A stretch of 64,000 nt of DNA from Ideonella aquatica (lineage in GTDB: Bacteria > Pseudomonadota > Gammaproteobacteria > Burkholderiales > Burkholderiaceae_C): assembly GCF_018069755.1 (NCBI RefSeq), contig NZ_JAGQDE010000011.1, positions 1-64,000 of the forward strand, read 5' to 3'. Positions 56,258 through 64,000 of the stretch are shown here, in pieces. Every line of letters starts with the position of its first letter. Positions within the stretch are counted from its first letter, which is position 1. Made by a program: the position numbers and the translations under genes. The notes under the pieces are model-generated. The model was given only the letters and a program-made list of their open reading frames with translations, did not search any database and was not told the DNA's origin.

Positions 56258-57052
56258 ATGCGCGTCGTCTTCCTCCACATTCCCAAGACCGCCGGCCAGT
56301 CGGTGCACGCCGCCCTGGAATCGGCCTTCGAGCCCGCGGCCATCTGCCCGGCCCGCGTCAACGACCAGCTGCGGCTGCTGAGCATCGCCGAGCTGAACCG
56401 CTACCAGGTGTTCTCGGGGCACTTTGACTGGTGCCTGCTGGACTGCCTCAAGGGACCCAGCTACCGCTTCACGATCCTGCGCGACCCCATGGAGCGCATC
56501 CTGTCGTTCTACTTTTTCCTGCGCAAGCAGGGCGAGGCGCTGTCGCCCGCAGAGCGCGCCAAGCCGCAGCACACCGGCATGCGCGCGGCGGCCGAGATGA
56601 CGCCCGACGAGTACTTCCTGGCCGGGCCGCCGCACCTGCGCAATTTCCTGAACGACCACTACGACAACTTCTACACCTACTACTTCGCCGGCCGCACCTA
56701 CCGCGGGCGCACCGGCCTGGTGGGCCTGCAAAACCGCGGCGTGTTCAGCCGCGAGAAGCTGATGGACGTGGCGCGCGCCAACCTGGCCGAGCTGGACCGG
56801 GTGTTCACGGTGGACGAGATGCCGGCGGTGTTCGAGACCATCGGCCAGCTGGCCATGCCGGGGCGCAGCCTGCCGCGCAGCGAGTTCCGCAACAACGTCA
56901 ACGACAGCCTGCCGGTGCAGTCGCGCGTGCAGCGTCTGCGCGAGCTGGGGGCCTCCGAGGAGACGATGAAGTGCATTGCCTCGTGGTGCGAGATGGACAA
57001 CGAGCTGTACGCGCACTACAGCGCGCGCCACAAGCAGCCCGGCGCGGCATGA
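56258..57052 (+). CDS. Family 2 sulfotransferase
   Basis: 264 residues from ATG 56258 (GTG 56234 is possible; no strong ribosome-binding site). The 5'-phosphosulfate loop is in MRVVFLHIPKTAGQSVHAAL and the 3'-phosphate region in RFTILRDPMERILSFYFFLR, the two signatures of PAPS-dependent sulfotransferases acting on carbohydrates. It would transfer sulfate from PAPS to a sugar. PAPS supply (CysD/CysNC) and PAP removal (CysQ) are encoded at the other end of the window. Its stop overlaps the start of the next gene (ATGA), so a secreted protein is made together with it. Confidence 0.85.
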   Translation: MRVVFLHIPKTAGQSVHAALESAFEPAAICPARVNDQLRLLSIAELNRYQVFSGHFDWCLLDCLKGPSYRFTILRDPMERILSFYFFLRKQGEALSPAERAKPQHTGMRAAAEMTPDEYFLAGPPHLRNFLNDHYDNFYTYYFAGRTYRGRTGLVGLQNRGVFSREKLMDVARANLAELDRVFTVDEMPAVFETIGQLAMPGRSLPRSEFRNNVNDSLPVQSRVQRLRELGASEETMKCIASWCEMDNELYAHYSARHKQPGAA

Positions 57053-58308
57053 CGCACACGCCGCACCGCCTGGCCCTGGCCGCCTGCGTGGCGCTGTCGG
57101 CCACGGCGGGTGCGCAGCAGCGCGCAGCGGCCACGCTGCAGGTGTTCGGGCCCGAGCACTACGCGCGCCTGGCCGCGGCCGATGTCTGGCGGTCCTGGAA
57201 CGGCGGCCCCTCTGACGCCATCCTGCGCCCGGGGCCGAAGCTGATGTTCTTTGGCGAGCTGGAAGGCTGCCCCACCGGGACCGAGGCACCGCAAGGCGGT
57301 CCGCTGCGGCAGACCGATGACGGCGGCGGCTGGCGCCGCCTGGCCGAGCTGACCGGGCTGCCCCCCGGCCGCCCGGATCAGCGCCACCACTGGGAGCCGG
57401 CGCCGCTGCCGCGTGTGTGCCGCGGCGCGGCCACCGACGCCGCGCCCGGCGAGCAGGCCTTGGCGCAGCTCAACACCGACCCCGACGAGGGCGGCCTGGG
57501 CCTGTACACGGTGACCGGCCCGCAGACGCGCTTCCAGGCCTATGGCCCGGGCGGCCAGGGTCGCACCGGGGCGAATGCGCACATCCAGGGCAGCTTCGTC
57601 CACTTTCGACAAGCCTGGAACAGCGAGCAGGCGTTCCGGCCCTGGGCCGGCGGCCCCGAGTCCGAGCTGCAGCTGCGCTCGCGCCAGGGCGTGGCCCAGG
57701 TGCAGGCCGGCTCGGCACGCACGCCCGAGGGCGAGCTGCAGGTCAAGCAGCAGCTGGGGATGACCGTCATCAACCCGCGCTGCCTGCGCGAGAACCGCCC
57801 CGGCCAGAAGCGCCTGTGCCAGATCCAGTACCTGTTCAACACCGCGGTCTACCGCAGCGGCGTGAGCGACTGGTCGCGCGTGGCGTGGTTCCAGCAGGCC
57901 TCGGTGATGACCGATCCGGCCCAGGGCGCGATGCCGGTGGTGCGTGGCCCGGTGGGCGAGGCCGGCCGCGTGGCGCTGGACGCCGCCAGCCGGCTGCCGC
58001 TGTACCGCTCCGAGGGCGCCGCGTCGCAGCACCAGCCGTTTGCCGACCGGGTGTTCGATCTGCGGGTGCGCTTTCGCGACCTGCTGGCGGCCCAGCGCGT
58101 GATCGTCGGGCGTCAGCTCAAGCGCGCCCCCGAGAACCTGCGCGCCGAGGAGCTGGAGGCCCAGTTCGGCCCCGACTGGAACCGCCCCGAGGCCTGGGTG
58201 CTGCTGAGCCTGAACATGGGCCAGGAGGCCTACAACCGCGCCGGCCGCGAGACCGCCGCGATCGGCGGCCAGCTGCGGCTGCTGGAGATCAGCAGCCTGC
58301 CGCGCTGA
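57049..58308 (+). CDS. Secreted protein of an unrecognised family (paralogue A)
   Basis: 419 residues. The signal peptide (HRLALAACVALSATAGAQQ) is followed by a region I cannot assign. Conserved points shared with the neighbouring paralogue are NAHIQGSF, FRQAWNS, QYLFNTAVYR, SGVSDWSRVAWFQ and AIGGQLRLLEI. Several cysteines (EGCPTG, RVCRG, RCLREN, RLCQI) suggest disulfides. The ATG overlaps the stop of the sulfotransferase gene, so the two are probably translationally coupled. It may bind, modify or process the sulfated glycan; this is inference from location only. Confidence 0.75.
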   Translation: MTHTPHRLALAACVALSATAGAQQRAAATLQVFGPEHYARLAAADVWRSWNGGPSDAILRPGPKLMFFGELEGCPTGTEAPQGGPLRQTDDGGGWRRLAELTGLPPGRPDQRHHWEPAPLPRVCRGAATDAAPGEQALAQLNTDPDEGGLGLYTVTGPQTRFQAYGPGGQGRTGANAHIQGSFVHFRQAWNSEQAFRPWAGGPESELQLRSRQGVAQVQAGSARTPEGELQVKQQLGMTVINPRCLRENRPGQKRLCQIQYLFNTAVYRSGVSDWSRVAWFQQASVMTDPAQGAMPVVRGPVGEAGRVALDAASRLPLYRSEGAASQHQPFADRVFDLRVRFRDLLAAQRVIVGRQLKRAPENLRAEELEAQFGPDWNRPEAWVLLSLNMGQEAYNRAGRETAAIGGQLRLLEISSLPR

Positions 58309-59706
58309 TCAGGACTGCGGCGCCACGTAGAGCTGCTTGAGGTTGCCGCCAATGCTGACGGCGCGCTGCTCCGACTCGGGGTTGTAGATCTCCTGACCGA
58401 TGGCCGAGTTGAGCAGGGCCCAGGCGCTCGGATCGTTCCAGCGCGTGCCCCAGTCGGCGACCAGCTGCTCGTCGGTCACATCGGCCGGCGCAACACCGGC
58501 CTTGCGGCCCGAGATCACCCGCAGCACGTTCTGCAGCTGGGTGAAGCTGATGCGCAGGTCAAAGGTCTTGCCGTTGAAGCTGCCGTGCTGCGTGGCGTCG
58601 CCCTTGGAGCTGAACAGGGCCAGGCCGCTGCTGGCGTCCACCACGGTCTGGCCCGAGGCCTTGACCGGGCCGTCGATCACCGGCACGCCGCCCTGCATGG
58701 GATCGAACCAGACGCCGCCTTCCTGGAACCAGCCGACGCTGGACCAGTCGCTCACGCCGTAGCGGTAGATCGCGGTGTTGAACAGGTACTGCAGCTGGCA
58801 CGGGCGCTTGGCGCTGTAGCCCTCGGCCATGCACTGGGTGTTGATGAAGCTGGTGCTGATCTGCTGCTTGGCCTGGATGGTCTGGCTGGTCACATCGGTG
58901 CCCAGGTCGGCGGCGCCCACGCCCAGCGTGGCCACCACCCGTGCAGAGGCCTGCTGCGCGGTGGACTTCAGGCCCACCCAGGGCTTGATCGCGCTGCTGC
59001 TGTTCCAGGCCTGCCGGAACGCCGAGAAGGTGCCGATGATGTGGGCGTTGCTGCCCTTGCCGTCCTGGCCTTCGGCGCCATAGGCGTTGACCAGGCCGCT
59101 GCTGCCGTCGCTGCGCGGGCCGGCATGGGTGTACATGGCCAGGCCGCCGGTGCTGTCGGTGGGGTTGAGGTAGGTGATCGACGGCCCGCTGAGCACCTTG
59201 GAGGCGCTGTTGCAGCCGGTGGACTGGCCCGAGGGCGCCCAGCGCCACAGCGTCGAGGCGCTGCTGCTGATCGAGGCCGCCGCCGCCGCCACGCCCAGGT
59301 CGCGCGCTTCGCCGGCATCGACCACGCCGTCACGCGTGCCGGGGCAGCCGCCGGCCTTGCCGAAGAAGGTGACCTTCAGGCCGGCCGACAGGAGCTTGCT
59401 GCTGCTGGCCGGGTTCCAGGCGGCATAGGTGCTGCCGCCGACGGCGCCCTTCAGCCCGGTGTCGGACGCCAGCGAGGCGCCCACCTTGAAGTGGAACACG
59501 CCAGCGCCGCTGGCCAGCGCATCGATCGTGACCGGGGTGCTGCCCTGCGGCTGGTCGACGTTGCCACCGGGGTCGGTTCCGGTGTCGCTGCCGCCGCCTC
59601 CGCCGCCACCGCAGGCACTGAGTGCCGCGGCCATGGCCAGCAGGCTGAGAGCATGAAGGGGACGGCCCGGCAGGGCCCCGCGGGCAGGAGAGACAGAGAC
59701 AGACAT
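58309..59706 (-). CDS. Lipoprotein paralogue of the same unrecognised family (paralogue B)
   Basis: 465 residues. The N-terminus ALSLLAMAAALSACGGGGGG has a lipobox (LSAC) followed by a poly-Gly linker, so this copy is probably lipid-anchored, unlike paralogue A. Shared motifs are NAHIIGTF, FRQAWNS, QYLFNTAIYR, YGVSDWSSVGWFQ and SIGGNLKQLYVA. The gene is tail-to-tail with paralogue A; their stop codons are directly adjacent. It has an N-terminal extension of roughly 50 residues relative to A, including VTIDALASGAGVFHFKVGAS. Its promoter should lie in 59707-59930. Function unknown. Confidence 0.78.
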   Translation of the reverse strand: MSVSVSPARGALPGRPLHALSLLAMAAALSACGGGGGGGSDTGTDPGGNVDQPQGSTPVTIDALASGAGVFHFKVGASLASDTGLKGAVGGSTYAAWNPASSSKLLSAGLKVTFFGKAGGCPGTRDGVVDAGEARDLGVAAAAASISSSASTLWRWAPSGQSTGCNSASKVLSGPSITYLNPTDSTGGLAMYTHAGPRSDGSSGLVNAYGAEGQDGKGSNAHIIGTFSAFRQAWNSSSAIKPWVGLKSTAQQASARVVATLGVGAADLGTDVTSQTIQAKQQISTSFINTQCMAEGYSAKRPCQLQYLFNTAIYRYGVSDWSSVGWFQEGGVWFDPMQGGVPVIDGPVKASGQTVVDASSGLALFSSKGDATQHGSFNGKTFDLRISFTQLQNVLRVISGRKAGVAPADVTDEQLVADWGTRWNDPSAWALLNSAIGQEIYNPESEQRAVSIGGNLKQLYVAPQS

Positions 59707-59930
59707 CGCGAAACCTCGGCTGGTGGCGCGCGGCGCGTGCTGCGCAGCGCATGGCCTGGGTTTCGGAGGACTGGGCTCGGCCTTTGAGGCGGGTGTGGGG
59801 GAGCTTTCTGGCGCTGTTGCCGCTCAAGTTCGACGCGGCATCGCCGATGGCGGACGGGGCCGCGCGCACTGAAACGGCGGATTCGGGCCCGATGGCCGGG
59901 CTGATCGGCGCTGGGCGCCCCAAAGACAAA
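59707..59930. promoter_or_regulatory. Upstream region of the lipoprotein gene
   Basis: The gap between the lipoprotein start and the kpsD 3' end is 287 bases in all, and this part holds no gene. The minus-strand promoter of the lipoprotein gene must lie here or in the adjoining bases, but I could not pick out a convincing -35/-10 pair. Confidence 0.35.
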
Positions 59931-59956
59931 GGGCGCCGGACTTGCGTCCGGCGCCC
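59931..59956 (-). terminator. Intrinsic terminator-like hairpin downstream of kpsD
   Basis: A perfect 11-bp stem, GGGCGCCGGAC (59931-59941) and GTCCGGCGCCC (59946-59956), with a 4-base TTGC loop. On the minus strand it is followed by TTTGTCTTTGGGG, a broken T-run. It lies 37 bases after the kpsD stop and probably ends the kps operon transcript. Confidence 0.7.
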
Positions 59957-59993
59957 TGGTCAGGCGGGGGGCTGGGGGGCGATCAGCCGGGCA

Positions 59994-61706
59994 TCACAGG
60001 CCCAGGGCCACCTTCGCCGCGATGGCGATCTGGTAGATGATCTGGGTGATGCCGCGGGTGACCTCGACGTTCTTGGAGTCGATCTTGGGCAGGACCATGA
60101 TCTCGTCGCCCGGCCCCGGCGTGCTGCCCTGGGGCGCCACGCTGCCGTTGGCGCGCAGCACCAGCACCTTGGAGGTGTCGGCCTTCTGGGTGTAGCCGCC
60201 AGCCAGCTCGACATAGTCGTTGACCGCCGCCTTCTGGCTGTAGACCAGGGCGTTGGGGAACAGCACCTCGCCGCTGACCAGCACCAGGTTCTTGGACTCG
60301 GGGACGTTGACCACGTCGCCGTCTTCCAGCAGCAGCGAGTCGGCCGACTCGCGGTCGGCCAGCACCACCTGGCCCAGCGGCTGCACCGCGCGGGCGCGCT
60401 CGACGAAGGCGATCATCAGGTCGGCTTCGGTCTTGCGCAGCGCGGCCTCCTCGGCGGTGGTGGAGCGTGCCGTCAGGGCCGAGGTCTCGAGGTTGCGCAG
60501 CGCCACGTCCAGCGTTTGCTTCTGGCGCGCCTGCACCGACTTGCGGTAGAGCTGCAGACCGGCCATGTTGGCCTGCGGCGAGGGGTTGAGGCGGGCGATC
60601 AGGTCCTTCAGCGTGGCGCCGTTGGGCAGCACGATCGAGCGCTCGCCGCGCTGTGCGCCGTCCACCCGCACCAGCAGGGTGGTGGGGTACTTGTCGGCGG
60701 TGAGGGTGACCAGGTCGCCCGACTGCACCATCACCTGGTCGGCCTTGCCGATGGCGTGGTACTCGCTCTTGAGCTCGACGCCGGTGTTGCGCACCACGCT
60801 GAGGTGGGTGGCCGAGGGCTTGGGCACGGCGTAGCGCAGCAGGTCGGCGGCCGGGATGCTGGGCTGGCGGATCTCGAACAGGTAGGGGTTCTGCGCCTCG
60901 CCGGTGACGGTGACGGTGTGGCGGCGCGGCTGCACGACGATGGTGTCGCCGTCCTGCAGCTGCGGGCGCTCGATCACGCCGTCGAGCAGGAAGCGGTAGA
61001 GATCGATCGTGGCGCGCGCGCGGCCGGCGCGCATGACCTGGACGTTGAGGTAGCTGCCGCGCTCGGGGTCGATGCCGCCGGCACGGTCGAGGTAGGCCAG
61101 CACCGAGTCGGACGACAGGCCGGCATACAGGCCGGGCGCGCGCACGAAGCCGGTGACGAAGAGCTTGACCGGCTGCGCCGAATCGAGCGTGGCGTAGATG
61201 CCCACGTTGGCGCGGAAGACGCGCTTGACGGCTTCCTCGACCTGGCGGTTCAGGTCGGTGTTGCGCACGCCCAGCACGGCCACCGGGCCGACGTTGGGCA
61301 CGAAGATGTTGCCCTGCGGGTCGACGGTCTGGTAGGCCTCGTAGACCTGGGCGCCCCACATGCGGATCATCAGCCGGTCACCGACGGCGATCTGGTAGTC
61401 GGGGTTGAAGCCGCTGAAGGTCTGCTGGGCGAAGCGGCCGGTGAACATCTGCGACCCGAAGACCACCGGCTTGAGGCTCAGCGCCGGATCGATGGGCAGC
61501 GGCGCGAGCGGCACGGTGGCGGCGGTGGCCGGCGTGACCGGGGCAGGTGCGGCCACCGCCGGGGCAGCGGTCATGGGCGGCGCGCCGCCAGGGGCAGGCG
61601 CCGGGGCCGACGCGGCCACGGGCGCCTGGGCCTGCGCCAGCGGCAGGCTCAGCAGCACCAGCGACGCCAGCAGCAGCGACAGGGCGGAGTGGAGACGTTT
61701 CTTCAT
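59994..61706 (-). CDS. kpsD: Capsule export outer-membrane protein, KpsD type
   Basis: 570 residues. A signal peptide (SALSLLLASLVLLSLPLAQA) and a long Ala/Pro linker precede the Poly_export start YQIAVGDRLMIRMWGAQVY. Several SLBB-type segments follow (VKLFVTGFVRAPGLYAGLSS; VTVTGEAQNPYLFEIRQPSI; LVLVSGEVLFPNALVYSQKA). The C-terminal stretch EVTRGITQIIYQIAIAAKVA is hydrophobic and may be amphipathic. KpsD spans periplasm and outer membrane in ABC-dependent capsule export, together with KpsE. It is the last visible gene of the kps operon on this strand. Confidence 0.88.
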   Translation of the reverse strand: MKKRLHSALSLLLASLVLLSLPLAQAQAPVAASAPAPAPGGAPPMTAAPAVAAPAPVTPATAATVPLAPLPIDPALSLKPVVFGSQMFTGRFAQQTFSGFNPDYQIAVGDRLMIRMWGAQVYEAYQTVDPQGNIFVPNVGPVAVLGVRNTDLNRQVEEAVKRVFRANVGIYATLDSAQPVKLFVTGFVRAPGLYAGLSSDSVLAYLDRAGGIDPERGSYLNVQVMRAGRARATIDLYRFLLDGVIERPQLQDGDTIVVQPRRHTVTVTGEAQNPYLFEIRQPSIPAADLLRYAVPKPSATHLSVVRNTGVELKSEYHAIGKADQVMVQSGDLVTLTADKYPTTLLVRVDGAQRGERSIVLPNGATLKDLIARLNPSPQANMAGLQLYRKSVQARQKQTLDVALRNLETSALTARSTTAEEAALRKTEADLMIAFVERARAVQPLGQVVLADRESADSLLLEDGDVVNVPESKNLVLVSGEVLFPNALVYSQKAAVNDYVELAGGYTQKADTSKVLVLRANGSVAPQGSTPGPGDEIMVLPKIDSKNVEVTRGITQIIYQIAIAAKVALGL

Positions 61707-61709
61707 GGG

Positions 61710-62837
61710 TCAGTCCTGGTGTTCGCGGATCGTCGCCAGGGTCAGGCGGGTGATCACGAAGGCCATGAAGGCCAGGGCCATCACGGTGAACAGGTTGTAG
61801 AGGCGGCGCGGGTAGAGCGCTTCCTGGGGCAGCGTGGGCGGCTCGATGACCACCACGGTCTTGAGCTTGCGCGTGGTGTCCAGCCGGGCGTGCTCGTAGG
61901 CCATCAACGAGGCCTTGTGGGCTTCCTCGGCAAAGACCGCCGTGGACAGCAGCTCCTGGAACTTGATGTTCAGCGTCGGCAGCTGGGCACTGTCGACGCT
62001 GGCGCCGGTGCTGCGTTGGCGCTCGGCGTCAAGCTGGGCGCGCGTGGCGGCCAGTTGCGAGCGCAGCGCACGCACCTGGAAGGAGTCGTCCTGCATGATG
62101 GCCAGCGCGGCGCGCAGCTCGGCCTCCTGCTGCGCCAGCTTGGCCTGCAGGCCGGCGGTCAGGGAGCTGGCCGCCGCCGCCTGAGAGCCGGGGTCGAGCA
62201 GCTTGTAAGTGGTCTGGAAGGCGGCGACCTGCTGCTTGGCTTCCTCGAGGCGCTTGCGCGAGCTCTGCAGCTCGCCCTCGGCAAAGCGCATCTTCTCGCG
62301 CGCGATGCGGTGCGAGTACTCGTTGATGAAGGCTTCGCTCTCCTGCAGGATGCCCTGCGACAGCGCCTGGGCAAAGCGCGGCTCGAAGCCCTGCACGTCG
62401 ACGGTGAGCAGGCCGGAGTAGTCGTCGCGGGTGATCTCGACGCGGTTGCGGTAGAACTCGAGGAAGGACTCCTGCGTGGTCCAGCTCCAGACGCGGTAGA
62501 TCGGATCCAGGCCGGAGCGGCTGTAGTGCTCGCGCAGCTTGAGGCGGGCGTCGAGCTTGTTCAGCAGATCCATCGAGAGGATGTAGTTCTGCAGGTAGAA
62601 GGTGTCGCTCAGCGAGGTGGCTGCCACGCCGCCGCCCAGCAGCATCGACGCGGCACCGGCCAGCCCGCCGCTGCCGCCGGAGCTGCTGCCCTCGCCGGTG
62701 TCCTTGACGCCGACCACGGCGTGGCTGACGTAGCGGTCGGCGGCCAGGCCGAAGTAGTAGACGGTACCCAGCGCCGTCGGCAGCACCAGCGTCAGCAGGG
62801 CGACGACGCGCGGGTTGAGGATCTTGAGGATGTTCAT
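61710..62837 (-). CDS. kpsE: Capsule export inner-membrane co-polymerase-like protein, KpsE type
   Basis: 375 residues with one helix at each end (NPRVVALLTLVLPTALGTVY and LYNLFTVMALAFMAFVITRL) and a long coiled-coil periplasmic region between. Landmarks are ADRYVSHAVVGVKDTG, QNYILSMDLLNKLDARLKL and QGFEPRFAQALSQGILQESE, as in the PCP-3 (KpsE/CtrB/BexC) family. It links the KpsMT transporter to KpsD. Its start overlaps the kpsT stop by one base and kpsD follows after 3 bases. Confidence 0.9.
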   Translation of the reverse strand: MNILKILNPRVVALLTLVLPTALGTVYYFGLAADRYVSHAVVGVKDTGEGSSSGGSGGLAGAASMLLGGGVAATSLSDTFYLQNYILSMDLLNKLDARLKLREHYSRSGLDPIYRVWSWTTQESFLEFYRNRVEITRDDYSGLLTVDVQGFEPRFAQALSQGILQESEAFINEYSHRIAREKMRFAEGELQSSRKRLEEAKQQVAAFQTTYKLLDPGSQAAAASSLTAGLQAKLAQQEAELRAALAIMQDDSFQVRALRSQLAATRAQLDAERQRSTGASVDSAQLPTLNIKFQELLSTAVFAEEAHKASLMAYEHARLDTTRKLKTVVVIEPPTLPQEALYPRRLYNLFTVMALAFMAFVITRLTLATIREHQD

Positions 62838-63517
62838 CAGCGAGGTGTCGCGGCGGGCGACTTCATGTTCTGGTAGACCTTCAGGCCTTCGGCGACGTCC
62901 TCGTAGAGCGTGGCGGCGCCGCCCTCGAGCACGACGACCACGTCGCAGAGGTCCTGGATGTCCTTGATGTTGTGCGACACCAGGATCAGGTTGGCGCGGC
63001 TGACCCGCTCCTTGAAGGCGGCATGGGCCTTCTTGCGGAAGATCGGGTCGCCCGCGGCCATGCCCTCGTCGACCAGGTAGTAGTCGAAGGCGAAAGCCAT
63101 GCTCAGGCCGAAGCTGACCCGCCCGCGCATGCCCGAGGACAGGGTCTTGAGCGGCATGTCGAAGAAGCGGCCGATCTCGGCGAACTCCTCGACGAAGCGC
63201 ACGCGCTCGCGCATGGCCTCGCCGTGCGCGCCATAGACGCGGCAGACAAAGCGCACGTTGTCACGCGCACTGAGCGAGCCCTGGAAGCCCGAGCCGAAGC
63301 CCACCGGCCAGGAGATGCTGTTGTTGGTGCGGACCTCGCCGCTGTCGGGCGTGTCCAGACCGCCCATCAGCCGCATCAGCGTCGACTTGCCGGCGCCGTT
63401 GCGTCCCATCAGGCCGATGCTGACACCGTCCGGGAACGTGAAGTTCAGGTCGCGAAAGACGTAGTAGCGCCCCTGCGGGGTGGGGTAGTACTTGGTCAGG
63501 TTGACGAGCTCGATCAT
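62837..63517 (-). CDS. kpsT: Capsule ABC transporter ATP-binding protein, KpsT type
   Basis: 226 residues from ATG 63517; the frame 18 bases further upstream starts within kpsM-adjacent sequence and is less likely. Walker A is GLMGRNGAGKST, the ABC signature is LSSGMRGRVSFGLSMAFAFD and the Walker B-like YYLVDEGMAAGDPIF follows, with the H-loop in LILVSHN. It powers export of a lipid-linked capsule with KpsM. The stop overlaps kpsE by one base. Confidence 0.94.
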   Translation of the reverse strand: MIELVNLTKYYPTPQGRYYVFRDLNFTFPDGVSIGLMGRNGAGKSTLMRLMGGLDTPDSGEVRTNNSISWPVGFGSGFQGSLSARDNVRFVCRVYGAHGEAMRERVRFVEEFAEIGRFFDMPLKTLSSGMRGRVSFGLSMAFAFDYYLVDEGMAAGDPIFRKKAHAAFKERVSRANLILVSHNIKDIQDLCDVVVVLEGGAATLYEDVAEGLKVYQNMKSPAATPR

Positions 63518-63524
63518 CCGACGC

Positions 63525-64000
63525 TCACGAGGCAATCAGCTGGCGGTGGCGCCAGCGGTACAGCATCAGCGCCAGCGTGACGGCGCAAATCGTCCACATG
63601 CTCGGGTACAGGATGTTGGCGCCCTGCAGCGGCCGGTAGGAAGGCAGGTAGGCCACGCGCGACATCTCGACCAGGTGCAGCAGCGGGTTGTAGAGCAGCA
63701 GCTGGATGACCTCGGGCGGCAGCTGGTCCAGGCGGAAGATCACGCCGGAGAGGATCATGATCGGCATGGTCAGCACCGAGGTGACCGCGTCCAGCCGCGG
63801 CGCCACATCCAGCAGCACCGCGAAGATGATGCCCAGCGCCAGCCCGAACAGCACGAACTGGCTCAGCACGCCCATGAAGGCCAGGATGTCGTGCGGAACC
63901 ATCGGGCCGTAGCCCATGCGGGCCAGCAGCAGCGCGGTCATCAGGAAGATGGCGATCTCCAGCACCACGTACAGCGCCGTGCGGGCGACGAAGGCATCCA
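63525..64000 (-). CDS. kpsM: Capsule ABC transporter permease, KpsM type (5' end outside the window)
   Basis: The frame is open to the window edge, so about 158 C-terminal residues are visible. They begin DAFVARTALYVVLEIAIFLM and include PHDILAFMGVLSQFVLFGLA, VLTMPIMILSGVIFRLDQLP and YNPLLHLVEMSRVAYLPSYR, the ABC-2-type permease ending of KpsM/CtrC/BexB. It forms the membrane channel with KpsT, whose start is 7 bases downstream. The operon continues beyond the window, so other kps genes (for example kpsS) may follow there. Confidence 0.92.
   Translation of the reverse strand, partial: DAFVARTALYVVLEIAIFLMTALLLARMGYGPMVPHDILAFMGVLSQFVLFGLALGIIFAVLLDVAPRLDAVTSVLTMPIMILSGVIFRLDQLPPEVIQLLLYNPLLHLVEMSRVAYLPSYRPLQGANILYPSMWTICAVTLALMLYRWRHRQLIAS

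Noticed and set aside
59751-62876. 1041-residue plus-strand open frame opposite kpsD and kpsE
   Set aside because: It is a GC-rich shadow: the translation is His/Gly/Val/Asp-rich without family motifs, and the opposite strand has clear KpsD and KpsE genes.

Overview
The window is GC-rich chromosomal DNA from a betaproteobacterium, most likely a member of the Burkholderiales. The reasons are the fused CysNC, the EpsE/EpsL-type exopolysaccharide genes, the DUF1800/DUF1501 pair, a lysine/alanine-tailed HU-like protein and the strong GC3 codon bias. This taxonomic call is inference; no rRNA or other marker gene is present. The dominant theme is surface-polysaccharide synthesis and export, with sulfate activation at one end. 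I saw no tRNA, rRNA or CRISPR array.

Layout. 1-0.6 kb: the 3' end of an IS91-type transposase and non-coding flank. 0.6-9.1 kb: kpsC and cysQ (minus strand), divergent from cysD, cysNC and an SLC13-type permease. An IS630-transposase-like helix-turn-helix frame runs without a stop into cysD. 9.2-13.3 kb: S9 peptidase, DUF4143 ATPase, orphan ParA. 13.6-20.4 kb: core genes of a Wzx/Wzy-type exopolysaccharide system (initiating glycosyl-1-phosphate transferase, outer-membrane barrel, Wza/EpsE, CpsB-type phosphatase, O-antigen-ligase-like protein with a TPR-like partner). 21.5-31.1 kb: a visibly AT-richer, probably acquired, minus-strand serotype-type block (epimerase, beta-helix lyase-like protein, Wzy, two glycosyltransferases, Wzx, MurB, MurA, acetyltransferase). 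A gene-empty stretch of about 1.3 kb follows, then wzc, a 41-residue ORF and ugd at 32.4-36.4 kb.

36.6-45.8 kb is the most unusual part: four overlapping or nearly overlapping minus-strand genes. They encode a class III cyclase/AAA ATPase/TPR protein, a P450-like haem protein with an extra C-terminal domain, a DyP-type peroxidase with an inserted four-cysteine segment, and a membrane-inserted patatin phospholipase. I infer a lipid-release and lipid-oxidation (oxylipin-like) module under a nucleotide-cyclase/STAND-type regulator. 46-51.5 kb: beta-CASP ribonuclease, small ORFs, DUF1800/DUF1501. 51.5-57 kb: nucleotide-sugar and decoration genes (RmlC, ManC/ManA, UDP-galactopyranose mutase, acetyltransferase, sulfotransferase) with an HU/H1-like protein among them. 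57-59.7 kb: two tail-to-tail paralogues of an unrecognised secreted family. 59.9-64 kb: kpsD, kpsE, kpsT and the start-truncated kpsM of an ABC-transporter-dependent capsule system, whose kpsC is at the other end of the window.

How the genes fit together (inference). Ugd plus the epimerase supply uronic acids, MurA plus MurB supply UDP-N-acetylmuramate, ManC supplies GDP-mannose and Glf supplies UDP-galactofuranose. CysD/CysNC make APS and PAPS, the sulfotransferase may spend PAPS on a glycan, and CysQ removes the PAP by-product. Two export routes (Wzx/Wzy/Wzc/EpsE and KpsMTED/KpsC) coexist, so the cell probably makes at least two surface glycans.
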